From Alphaproteobacteria bacterium UBA2966 (GTDB lineage Bacteria; Pseudomonadota; Alphaproteobacteria; UBA2966), in the NCBI GenBank assembly GCA_002348365.1, contig DEBC01000005.1:7897-29556 (forward strand): a DNA stretch of 21,660 nucleotides, given 5' to 3'. Below are positions 1 through 7,296 of this stretch, in pieces; the stretch's first letter is position 1; each line of letters opens with the position of its first letter. Both the position numbers and the translations under genes were made by a program. Below the pieces are notes generated by a model. The model was not told the DNA's origin and searched no databases. It saw only the letters and a list, made by a program, of their open reading frames with translations.

Positions 1-735
1 GGGAGCCGTGTTGCCGACATCTACTACATGTTGCCCAACACGCACCTGCATATTATCGACGAGACCTTTCTGCGCGTGAACCACTGTCTCCTGGCACAGA
101 AGGGGGCCGCACTGTCCGATCTCAAGACCGTCAGCAGTCATCCCCAGGCCCTCGCCCAGTGCCGCAAAACGATCAGCGAGCTGGGCCTGGAGGCGATCAG
201 TACCCTGGATACCGCGGGCGCCGCCCGACAGATTTCCGAGCAGAAGGACGCGAGTGTGGCGGTCATCGCATCGTCACTTGCAGGTCAGATCTACGGCCTC
301 GATTGCCTGCGCACCAATATCGAGGATGCCGAGCACAACATCACCCGGTTTATTGTGCTGTCGCGCGAGTCCATCGTCCCCGAACAGAACGCCGAGAAAG
401 TTGTGACATCGTTCATGTTCCGCGTCGGAAACATTCCGGCGGCGCTTTACAAAGCGTTGGGTGGATTTGCCACGCGGGGTGTCAATCTGACCAAGCTCGA
501 AAGCTACATCATCGGCAGCCGGTTCGAGGTGGCGCGGTTTTACGCCGAAATCGAAGCGCATCGCTACGATCCCACGGTACGTGGCGCGTTCGATGAACTC
601 AGCCTGTTCTCACCCGAGGTGAAATTGCTCGGTATCTATCCGGCTCATGAGTACCGAGATGAGGGCGGGCGTCCCATGAGTGACCTCAACCGCGACGGGA
701 ACAGCGTGTTCGCGGAGGCTGGCATCACGAGCTAG
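1..735 (+). CDS. pheA: Prephenate dehydratase, 5'-truncated by window edge
   Basis: This enzyme converts prephenate to phenylpyruvate in phenylalanine biosynthesis in the cytoplasm. The reading frame is open to base 1, so the N-terminal part of the catalytic domain lies outside the window and the ATG at 28 is internal. The visible part contains the end of the dehydratase domain, including the family signature ending in NITRFIVL with its conserved Thr-Arg-Phe. A C-terminal ACT domain follows, recognisable by VGNIPAALYKAL and GVNLTKLESY. ACT domains in this family bind phenylalanine for feedback inhibition; the usual ESRP is ESYI here, a variant I recall from alphaproteobacteria. It ends with TAG. 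No strong terminator follows, only a 5-bp hairpin at 739-751. It is a housekeeping gene bordering the accessory segment on its right. Confidence 0.95.
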   Translation, partial: GSRVADIYYMLPNTHLHIIDETFLRVNHCLLAQKGAALSDLKTVSSHPQALAQCRKTISELGLEAISTLDTAGAARQISEQKDASVAVIASSLAGQIYGLDCLRTNIEDAEHNITRFIVLSRESIVPEQNAEKVVTSFMFRVGNIPAALYKALGGFATRGVNLTKLESYIIGSRFEVARFYAEIEAHRYDPTVRGAFDELSLFSPEVKLLGIYPAHEYRDEGGRPMSDLNRDGNSVFAEAGITS

Positions 736-1420
736 TTCGCGACACGGTCGCTCAATATTTCCGAAAAACTTCTGACGCGCGCGGTTCAGCAGCAGAGTCA
801 CCTTATCGACAGATTCGTGCCAGTCGGCGAAAATTTGCGCGCGTCGGCGTATTCGGCCATGGGTTGTTAAGTCTGGCCAGAGACAATGGGTTATGCGTCA
901 ATTTACGCGCAGGACACTACTGCAAGTCGGCACGTCGTTTCTGGCGGCACCTGCACTGGCACAGATCCCTTCCAACCCGGAAGTGGTCATTGTCGGGGGG
1001 AGGCCGGCGGTCCAACGTCGGTGATCCGGGAGAATCTGGTAGCGGACTTTCGTGGCATCGAGTTCAAACCCATCTCATTCGAAATGGACGATTTGAAGCG
1101 CGCCGCGTCGGCACCGGGCGTGTTCGGATTCGATATCGAAGGCGTGTCGTCCCGTCTCGGCAATGGCGAGCCCTACTATCTGGAGAACACCGCCCACCCG
1201 GCGGGCCGCAAGCTAGCTCTGGCCAAGGCCTCTGAAATGAGGGTCGAGGGCTTTGGTCTCGATCTCAACCTTCAGGGCGCGGGGAACAACGGCCATTTCG
1301 CGCTGTTCTCCTGGGAGGGAGAGCTGAGTTAGAAGGTAGACTGGATCCCTGCGGCGCAGTCCGACATTGAAAGAAACGTGGTGAGCTTGATCGCAGTGAT
1401 CAACATATGAGGCGATCAAT
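736..1420. other. 685-bp stretch with no intact gene
   Basis: Between pheA and the dienelactone-hydrolase-like gene I see no convincing intact coding region. Bases 739-751 can form a short GCGAC/GTCGC hairpin just after pheA, but it has no proper T-tract. Bases 893-1332 hold what looks like a decayed gene with a Tat-like leader, described separately. Bases 1387-1427 hold a cluster of GATC-containing palindromes abutting the next gene. The rest shows nothing I can name. Confidence 0.5.
893..1332 (+). pseudogene. Remnant of an exported protein with Tat-like leader
   Basis: An ATG at 893 opens a frame reading MRQFTRRTLLQVG, then a hydrophobic stretch ending APALAQ, then NPEVVIVGG. This resembles a twin-arginine leader followed by the first strand and glycine turn of a Rossmann FAD-binding fold. 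The frame stops after 43 codons at the TGA 1022-1024, just past a G-run at about 997-1003. A second open frame covers the same stretch and continues to TAG at 1330-1332; its last 100 or so codons read like plausible protein (GIEFKPISFEMDDLKRA, NGHFALFSW) but match no family I recognise. Alphaproteobacterial flavin amine oxidases often begin this way, so the leader may come from one. A frameshift plus internal deletion is the simplest reading. An independent short gene in the second frame starting at 886 is the alternative. Confidence 0.35.
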
Positions 1421-1427
1421 ATGATCG
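1387..1427. promoter_or_regulatory. Cluster of GATC palindromes at the hydrolase start
   Basis: Two adjacent palindromes lie immediately before and across the start codon at 1421. The first is TTGATC-N5-GATCAA (1387-1403). The second is CGATCA-ATA-TGATCG (1413-1427), whose right half lies in the first codons. The outer half of the first (TTGATCG, 1387-1393) is also an exact reverse complement of CGATCAA at 1413-1419. Four related half-sites in 41 bp look like a regulator-binding region, where an occupied site would block ribosome or polymerase access. This is seen in sequence only; no regulator gene is nearby to assign. Confidence 0.35.
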
Positions 1428-2161
1428 AGGAAATTCTGGACATCACGACGGCCGACGGAGTGATGGAGACGTTCGTCTGCCGGCCAGAGCGTGATGCGCC
1501 TCATCCGGCAGTCTTGATGCTGATGGACGCCCCTGGCATTCGGGAAGAGCTGTATGAGATGGCGCGCCGGCTCGCCACCGTCGGCTACTGCGTCATTCTG
1601 CCCAACCTCTATTACCGGGCTGGACGGGATTCCAAGTTCAACGCTGAAGTGCTGGTGGAAGGCAGTGACGAGCACACGCGCATGCGGGCAATCCGGGTCA
1701 ACATGACTATTCCGCAGGCGATGAAGGATGTCGGCGAACTGCTCGCGTTCGTCGACGAGCGGGACGACATCAAGCCGGGTCCCATCGGAACCCACGGCTA
1801 TTGCATGAGTGGTCCATACTCCCTGGCTGCCGCCGCGCGATATCCCGATCGTATCGCTGCCGCAGCATCATTTTACGGCACGTGGCTGGTCAACGACGTG
1901 GAGGAAAGCCCGCACCTCACGTTGGGCCAGACCCGGGGCGAGCTGTATATCGCCTGCGCCGAGCACGACCAGCTGGCGCCGCTCGATATGGTTGAGGAAC
2001 TGAAGGGATATTTTGATGAATCGGGTGCCCGTGGGGAGATCGAGATTTATCCGGGTGTACGTCACGGGTTCGCTTTTCCCGAACGTTCCATCTACGACAA
2101 GCCCGCGGCGGAACAGCACTGGGAGCGCCTGATCAGCCTCTATCGGCGTAATCTGGGATAG
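1421..2161 (+). CDS. Dienelactone hydrolase family protein
   Basis: This 246-residue alpha/beta hydrolase is about the usual size for dienelactone hydrolases, which use a Cys-Asp-His triad to open lactone or ester substrates in the cytoplasm. The triad is readable: Cys128 in GYCMSG (the nucleophile elbow), Asp183 in EHDQLAP and His215 in RHGFAF. There is no signal peptide. The ATG at 1421 follows a weak purine-rich stretch (GAGGCG); an upstream ATG at 1407 is closed by a stop after five codons. It stands alone on the plus strand, converging on the methyltransferase remnant. Neighbouring Rieske oxygenases would fit a role in breakdown of an aromatic or lactone intermediate, but this is inference; the family also contains carboxymethylenebutenolidase-like esterases of unknown substrate. 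Confidence 0.85.
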   Translation: MIEEILDITTADGVMETFVCRPERDAPHPAVLMLMDAPGIREELYEMARRLATVGYCVILPNLYYRAGRDSKFNAEVLVEGSDEHTRMRAIRVNMTIPQAMKDVGELLAFVDERDDIKPGPIGTHGYCMSGPYSLAAAARYPDRIAAAASFYGTWLVNDVEESPHLTLGQTRGELYIACAEHDQLAPLDMVEELKGYFDESGARGEIEIYPGVRHGFAFPERSIYDKPAAEQHWERLISLYRRNLG

Positions 2162-2188
2162 CCTGTCCGCGGTTAGATAGGCGTGTGA

Positions 2189-3033
2189 TCAACCAGCGGT
2201 CAGCGGTTTCAGCGCCGCGATCTGTGCCGGAGAGAGCCCGCAACAGCCGCCGATAATCTGGACGCCGTCCGATACCCAGTCCCTTGCAAATCTCAGGAAC
2301 TCTTCCGGCGGAATGATGTCCTCGAACTGCCAGTGGGGCATTCTGAAATAGCCGGAGTCCGGATAGGCCATCAGAGGGCCTCTGAAATTCGCCTTCAATT
2401 CTGTGATGGCGTCACCGGTGACGCTCGATTCCGAATGCATGACGCCCGCCGCCGCCACATCGTAATCATTCAGAGTTTCAATAACCTCCCGGAAGGGAAT
2501 TTCCCGCTCGCGGGCGAAGCTGAGGACACTGCCATCCGCTCCTCGTCGCGCCGAGAAGCCGGCCCACAACGGAAGGCCGGTCCGGGTGGCCGCCTCGAAA
2601 GCAAGGCCGATCCGCTTCGGGTCGTACATCATCTCCAGGATGATGAGACCGCATCCCTCATCGGCCAGCAGCATGGCCAGTTCCGAGAATGCCTCTGCCA
2701 TTTCTGCAACTGGCCGGGCCCGTGCCAGATCTGTCCGCGAAGCGCCGCGTGGACAGCGGTACGGTTAATCTCCTCGGGTCGGTCGGAGTAACCCGCGGGC
2801 TCCAGCATCAGGCGTGATGACGCATAGGTGTTGGCCGTGATGATTTTGGCCCCGGCCGAGATGTAATCGCGGTGAATTGCCTCAAGTTCCTCGACGTTGT
2901 CCAGTGTGGCTGGACCACACCAGGCCTCCGCATTCATCGGCACGCCACGACGCTCGAGCTCCGACCCGGTACCGCCATCGAGGATAATCACATCGCTGGC
3001 CTGCAGGCGGGCCTCCATATCCGCATAGCTCAT
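2189..3033 (-). pseudogene. Homocysteine S-methyltransferase family, frameshifted with internal deletion
   Basis: The 5' part (3033 to about 2737) reads as the start of a homocysteine S-methyltransferase TIM barrel, with VIILDGGTGSELERRG and AKIITANTYASSR. The frame then breaks. A second frame carries the rest, with GLIILEMMYDP, AYPDSGYF and the zinc-binding GGCCGLSP near the end. Upstream of that frame's first ATG (2701) the reading continues as TDLARARPVAEMAEAF, so protein homology extends to about 2740 on both sides. Family members as I recall them have roughly 25-30 more residues here, including a VAGS strand, so this looks like a small deletion that also shifted the frame. It is the last gene of the operon, 12 bp after the Rieske gene, with AGGA before its ATG. 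Intact relatives move a methyl group onto homocysteine. A sequencing or assembly error could explain a shift but not the missing strand. Confidence 0.75.
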
Positions 3034-3045
3034 GTGTTGCGGATC

Positions 3046-4239
3046 CTAAGCGACCTGGTTTGTCCGAGGGTCGCGAATCGCCATGCCCGCCGTTGTGGGC
3101 ACGCAGCGCGCCAGTTCCGGATCGCGGATGATCCCGATTGGGTCACGGCCTTCCCGTACCGCCTGGATCTGTTCCTTGAGGATTTTGCGGAATATGACTA
3201 CGCCCTGATCCGAAGTGCCGAGGTTCTCAAGCGCGTGAATGGCGATCGGTCCCTGACCTTCCTGGGCCTCTTTGTCGTCCGGATTCCGCTGCGTGTATTC
3301 ATAGTCGACGTCCTCCCGGGCAAGCGCCGAGAGCTTGATGCGCTCGGCATCCGCAATTTCATCCTCGCCTTCGGGCATCCAGTAGATGCAGGCCTGCCAC
3401 TGGTGGGTGTCGTCGATGGGAATGCAGTAGTAGACACAGCGGGGCCGCGCCGATTGCGGCCCATTGAGGTCCGGCTCGTCCGTCCACAGGACGAAAGCCA
3501 AGGGCATCAGCATCTCCCACGTCATCTCGAACTCGCGACCGTCGGGCAGCGGATAGGCCATGACGGCCCGCATGCCCAGTTCAATTTCTTCATAGTCGAG
3601 CTGCGTGGGCATCTCGGCATAAACGTCCGATGGGAACTGCGGCTTCCCGTGGCGCATGTGCAGCCAATAGACGTGAAGGATGTCCATGATGTTTTCCTGG
3701 CTCTGCAGCCAGTTGCAGTCGGACGCCCCGCCGACCCGGGGACCGATCCAGGCACCGAGCTTTCCGTCCTCGTGTACCAGCACGTCATACATGGGAAATT
3801 CGGGAATCTGCTCGGGCGGACCCATGTAGGCGAACAGGAGGCCGCCGAATTCATGCACCGGATAGCCCGGTTGCTTCACCCGGTCCTTTTGCGTGCTATC
3901 AGCGGGCTCGAGAGGCATGTCGAGGCAGTTGCCTTCGACGTCGTAGAGCCATCCGTGATAGCAGCAACGAATGCCCTCGGGTTCGATGCGGCCGAATTCG
4001 AGCGACACGCCGCGGTGGCTGCAGCGGAAAAACAGCAGCCCTGGCCGGCCTTCGCCATCGCGGTACGCAACCAGGTCCTCGCCCAGAATGCGGACGCGTT
4101 TCGGCAGGTCGGTGAGGTCTTCCAGCAGACAGATGGGCCGCCAGAACCGGCGCATGAGTTCGCCGCAGGGAGTTCCCGGGCCGACGTGGGTCAGTTCGAC
4201 GTCTTCCTGGGGAATCTGAAGTCCATAAGCGCTCCGCAT
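3046..4239 (-). CDS. Rieske non-heme iron oxygenase, alpha-subunit type
   Basis: This 397-residue cytoplasmic protein is a terminal oxygenase of the Rieske family, which hydroxylates rings or removes methyl groups using electrons from a separate reductase. The Rieske [2Fe-2S] ligands are Cys73-x-His75 and Cys92-x2-His95. The mononuclear iron site is visible as Asp186, His189 and His194 in NIMDILHVYWLH, with Asp344 in LGTSDQG the likely carboxylate ligand. I chose the ATG at 4239 because GGAGGGAG lies just upstream of it; an in-frame GTG at 4260 would place that ribosome site inside the gene. It sits 31 bp after the binding-protein-like gene and 12 bp before the methyltransferase remnant, a tight operon. 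It resembles the phthalate dioxygenase/demethylase branch, so either ring oxygenation or demethylation is possible; the substrate is unknown. No partner reductase is encoded in the window. Confidence 0.9.
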   Translation of the reverse strand: MRSAYGLQIPQEDVELTHVGPGTPCGELMRRFWRPICLLEDLTDLPKRVRILGEDLVAYRDGEGRPGLLFFRCSHRGVSLEFGRIEPEGIRCCYHGWLYDVEGNCLDMPLEPADSTQKDRVKQPGYPVHEFGGLLFAYMGPPEQIPEFPMYDVLVHEDGKLGAWIGPRVGGASDCNWLQSQENIMDILHVYWLHMRHGKPQFPSDVYAEMPTQLDYEEIELGMRAVMAYPLPDGREFEMTWEMLMPLAFVLWTDEPDLNGPQSARPRCVYYCIPIDDTHQWQACIYWMPEGEDEIADAERIKLSALAREDVDYEYTQRNPDDKEAQEGQGPIAIHALENLGTSDQGVVIFRKILKEQIQAVREGRDPIGIIRDPELARCVPTTAGMAIRDPRTNQVA

Positions 4240-4270
4240 CAGAGTCTCCCTCCGTTTCACTTGTTCGCGT

Positions 4271-5173
4271 TCAAGCGGCCAGCCTGGTGCACATCATACG
4301 TGCATCCAGGGCAAAATCGCCGGGGACAACTTCTTGGCTCTTCAATTCAATCAAGACGACACCCAGAAACTCTTCGTCTACGGTGACGTCCGACGTCCAG
4401 TTCGGGGTATCGCGTCGGATCGCCTGCTCGATGTCCTCCACTAGAAATCCGGGGAATCGCCCGTCCAGTGCATCAGCGGCCTGCTCCATGTGGTCGACGG
4501 CATATTGGACGCAATTCCCGTAGTCCTGGACCACGCGGGCGACGAGGTCGGGCCGTTCCTCCACCAATGTCCTTCTGGCGTAGACGCAGATGCCGAAATT
4601 GGAGGGATCTATGACCCGGCGCCCCTCGATGAGCACGCGCCAACCGTAAACCCGCTCGGCAAAGCTCACGTGTGGCTCACAAAGCACTGCTGCGGCCAGG
4701 CCCTGAGTGCCGATCGCTTCGGTGATGTTCACGTAGTCTCCGAGAATTCTCAGATCGATGTCGGTTTCCGTGAGGCCCTCCCAGTTGAGAAGCGTTCGGA
4801 TGATGCTGTGTGAACATGTCCGTCGCTTGTTCAACCCGACGGGTTTACCGATCAGGTCACTTACCGATGAGATCTCAGGCGGCGCGACCACCCAGAAGCA
4901 GGGGTGCCGGACCACACCTTGTCCGACGATGACGTAGGCATCGGTTTCCGCGAGTGCGGCGAAGAGTGGCGGTGTCCCAATGTGTCCCATGTCGAATTCG
5001 CCAGCCAAGAGTGCCTGGGTATATTCGGCCCCGTTTCTGTTGTCTCGCGTATCGATGAGCAGATCAGGAGATCCGAATGCATCCCGTTGCAGTCCAAGGT
5101 GAATGGGTGCGTTGTAGGTTCCGTTCGGCGGGTTGCCCCAGTGCAGCGCTTGGCGCGGTTTCACGGTGCTCAA
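4271..5173 (-). CDS. Substrate-binding-protein-like (NMT1/SsuA fold) without signal peptide
   Basis: The 300-residue product has the style of NMT1/THI5 and SsuA/TauA periplasmic binding proteins: an early strand with a ligand loop (HWGNPPNGTYNAP), a dosage-type segment (ALLAGEFDMGHIGTPPLFAAL), VSDLIGKPVGLNKRR, and a hinge and second lobe with VYARRTLVEERPDLVARVV. No signal peptide or lipobox is present and no permease or ATPase is nearby. The start is a TTG: a stop lies three codons upstream and there is no in-frame ATG near the N terminus. AAGAGAG lies just before the TTG. It is the first gene of an operon with a Rieske oxygenase. Known leaderless members of this fold include the desulfinase DszB and THI5-type enzymes, so it may be a cytoplasmic enzyme or ligand sensor rather than a transporter part; this is inference. 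Confidence 0.75.
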   Translation of the reverse strand: MSTVKPRQALHWGNPPNGTYNAPIHLGLQRDAFGSPDLLIDTRDNRNGAEYTQALLAGEFDMGHIGTPPLFAALAETDAYVIVGQGVVRHPCFWVVAPPEISSVSDLIGKPVGLNKRRTCSHSIIRTLLNWEGLTETDIDLRILGDYVNITEAIGTQGLAAAVLCEPHVSFAERVYGWRVLIEGRRVIDPSNFGICVYARRTLVEERPDLVARVVQDYGNCVQYAVDHMEQAADALDGRFPGFLVEDIEQAIRRDTPNWTSDVTVDEEFLGVVLIELKSQEVVPGDFALDARMMCTRLAA

Positions 5174-5207
5174 ACTCTCTTATGTGGACTTCAGAGGACT
5201 GTGCACG

Positions 5208-5241
5208 TTGCCAATTTGTCGCGGCCGGCAATGTTTGGCAA
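5208..5241. promoter_or_regulatory. Inverted repeat in divergent promoter region
   Basis: TTGCCAA (5208-5214) and TTGGCAA (5235-5241) are perfect reverse complements separated by 20 bp, lying between the divergent binding-protein-like gene (start 5173) and the MmcQ-like gene (start 5301). The position suits an operator controlling one or both genes, but 7-bp arms can occur by chance. Confidence 0.2.
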
Positions 5242-5300
5242 GAATCGCGGAGGACTTAGCTGTGCCACCGTCGCAAATGAGCTCAACACGGAGGCTCTGA

Positions 5301-5657
5301 TTGACATACGAAGAATTCAACGCGTTCTGTGAAGAGCTTCCCGCGACCACTTATGTCATGCAGTGGGGTGGATCCCACGTCTGGAAGGTGGGTGGCAAAG
5401 TGTTTGCGATTGGCGGCTGGGCCGACGATCAGGAGGCCTATACCTTCAAAGTCTCCGAGATTGCCTTTGAGATGCTGCGGGAGGAACCCGGCCTGCGCCC
5501 GGCACCCTACCTCGCTTCACGCGGCATGAAATGGATTCAGCACTACTCCGATCCCGGACTGACCGATGAGGACTTGAAGGACTATTTACGCCAGTCCCAC
5601 CGCATCGTCGCACAGGGTCTTTCCAAAAAGAAGCAAAGAGAATTGGGGCTGGTCTAA
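5301..5657 (+). CDS. MmcQ/YjbR family protein
   Basis: This 118-residue protein matches the MmcQ/YjbR family, small single-domain proteins with a CyaY-like fold that are often annotated as DNA-binding. Family features seen are the N-terminal helix with FNAFCEELPATTYVMQWGG, then VWKVGGKVFAIGGW, and a C-terminal region with the conserved Y-L-ASRGMKWIQHY pattern. The start must be the TTG at 5301: an in-frame TGA occupies the three bases just before it and the next ATG lies 20 codons in, past conserved sequence. GGAG at 5290-5294 is a good ribosome site. It is divergent from the binding-protein operon and convergent with the second Rieske gene, 73 bp away. Its cellular role is not established; relatives are widespread on bacterial chromosomes. 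Confidence 0.85.
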   Translation: MTYEEFNAFCEELPATTYVMQWGGSHVWKVGGKVFAIGGWADDQEAYTFKVSEIAFEMLREEPGLRPAPYLASRGMKWIQHYSDPGLTDEDLKDYLRQSHRIVAQGLSKKKQRELGLV

Positions 5658-5730
5658 CCGCAGAGGCGGCCGTGTCGGTGCACCTGGTCTGATCTATTTC
5701 GTGTCCATCAGAAGGTATGGCTGAGGTCTT

Positions 5731-7101
5731 CTAGCCGCCTAACTCAGATTCAATCTCGGCCATACGATTCTCGATGAAGGCCTGGCGCTCCATGCCAAGC
5801 AAATGATCCCCTGATTCAATCGCCTTATGCACCCGCCTACCGACCTCGCCCAACAGTTCCCAATCCGCCTGCGGGTCGGGCTGCTTCGCAACCTTTAGGA
5901 CCGCACCCCCGGAGAAGGTTCGGATTGGCCGGCCATCCTTGCTCTTTCCACCGGGATACAGGTCCGGGCGTTCGCCCCGCAGAGCCTGCCGCAGCATGAG
6001 CCGGCGGGCCTGCACACCGGAATCCGTCGAACCCAGGTTCTCCTTCGCGTGAATGGCAATCGGCCGCTGTCCCGTCCAAGCCTCCCAGTCGCCAGGATCC
6101 CGCTGGCCTGCTTCATAGCTTGGCCGAGCAGACTGGCCATCAAAATCAATCATGTTCTTGCCAATCTGGCTTTCATCGGTGGTGCCCCAGGGGTCGATGA
6201 AATCGTTTAGATGACGCCATCCGAACATGATGGTGTTCGTATCATCGACTGGCACCGTCCAACGCGTCCCGTAGACCCGGCGAAAGAGTACCGGCTCGTG
6301 ACCCTTCTCCCAGGCGGAGCTGATCTCACCGATGTTGGGTGTCACCGCGTGATTCATCTGCGTCCAAACCAGCTCGTCTGTCGTGCGCCGGGTCGTGTTG
6401 TGTGTTAACCCGCTTCCGTCCGGCGTTTCGAAAAACTGGATGTAAGGTTTGAGCCCAAAGCTCTCCGAAAAATGGATCGAGGCGAATGAGTTGTGGAGAA
6501 ACTGTGAGTGAGCGGGATCGACATAGTTGTCCGTCACCTGTAGCCAGTTGCACGAGATGGGCACCTCGAAACTCTTCATCCGGGTATCCCAAAGGTCATA
6601 GCCGTCGAACTTGGGGAAATCCGGTTGATATTCCGAAGGACCCATGTATGCGAATACCAGGCCACCCTGTTCATGGGCCGGATAGGCGCCATGGCGGAAA
6701 CTTTCCTTGAGCTTTGAATTCGGTGGCTCGCCCGGCGTCTCGAGGATTGTGCCGTCCGCATCGAACAGCCATCCGTGGTAACAGCAGCGGATGCCCCGCT
6801 CCGCGACGATACCGTATTCCAGGGATGTTCCCCGGTGACTGCAATGGCGTTGCAGGACTCCGAACTGTCCCGATTTGTCACGAAATGCGACGAGGTCCTC
6901 TCCCATGATCCGAATGGATCTTGGAAGGTCCCTCAGGTCCTCGGACATACAGACCGGCTGCCAAAAGCGCCTGAGATATTCACCCATCGCCGTCCCGGGG
7001 CCGACGTGTGTAAGCTCCGGGTCCTCATCCGGTACGTCGCGTAGAAAGTATCCCTGATAGCCAGCAATCGGCCTGGATATCGACTCTTCCTGAGCAGCCA
7101 T
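5731..7101 (-). CDS. Rieske non-heme iron oxygenase, second paralogue
   Basis: This 456-residue protein is a second Rieske terminal oxygenase, about 60 residues longer than its neighbour at 3046-4239. The cluster ligands are Cys87-x-His89 and Cys106-x2-His109. The catalytic iron ligands are Asp195, His198 and His203 in VDPAHSQFLH, with Asp360 in LGSTDSG the likely carboxylate. Its N-terminal half closely tracks the other copy (ELTHVGPGT, GEDLVA-RD, CSHRG-SLE, IRCCYHGW, GGL-FAYMGP), while the substrate-binding region differs, so the two probably act on different compounds or steps. The extra length is mostly in the catalytic domain and in a charged C-terminal tail. The ATG at 7101 follows AGGCGGA. 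It is transcribed divergently from the first DUF1330 gene over 195 bp. No reductase or ferredoxin gene adjoins it. Phthalate-dioxygenase-like annotation is the safest label. Confidence 0.9.
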   Translation of the reverse strand: MAAQEESISRPIAGYQGYFLRDVPDEDPELTHVGPGTAMGEYLRRFWQPVCMSEDLRDLPRSIRIMGEDLVAFRDKSGQFGVLQRHCSHRGTSLEYGIVAERGIRCCYHGWLFDADGTILETPGEPPNSKLKESFRHGAYPAHEQGGLVFAYMGPSEYQPDFPKFDGYDLWDTRMKSFEVPISCNWLQVTDNYVDPAHSQFLHNSFASIHFSESFGLKPYIQFFETPDGSGLTHNTTRRTTDELVWTQMNHAVTPNIGEISSAWEKGHEPVLFRRVYGTRWTVPVDDTNTIMFGWRHLNDFIDPWGTTDESQIGKNMIDFDGQSARPSYEAGQRDPGDWEAWTGQRPIAIHAKENLGSTDSGVQARRLMLRQALRGERPDLYPGGKSKDGRPIRTFSGGAVLKVAKQPDPQADWELLGEVGRRVHKAIESGDHLLGMERQAFIENRMAEIESELGG

Positions 7102-7296
7102 CGTCCGCCTCGCTACCTGTGGTGTTGCACCCGAGCAAGGATTCTAGTGCACGGGACTGTTCTCTCCAACGGTGGGAGTTCGGTGTGCCAGTTCTTCTGG
7201 AATGGCGCCACGCACCTTTTCGGCATTCACCTGGACGCACCTGACACCGCGAGGCACTATCCAGCCTCGCCACAATCAGAATCGGGGGGGATTTCC

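Noticed and set aside
739..751. GCGAC/GTCGC hairpin as pheA terminator
   Set aside because: The stem is only 5 bp with a 3-nt loop and no T-tract follows.
2872..4386. 504-residue open frame on plus strand
   Set aside because: It is antisense to the Rieske gene, the adjoining binding-protein end and the methyltransferase start; those minus-strand frames carry clear motifs and ribosome sites, and this one has none.
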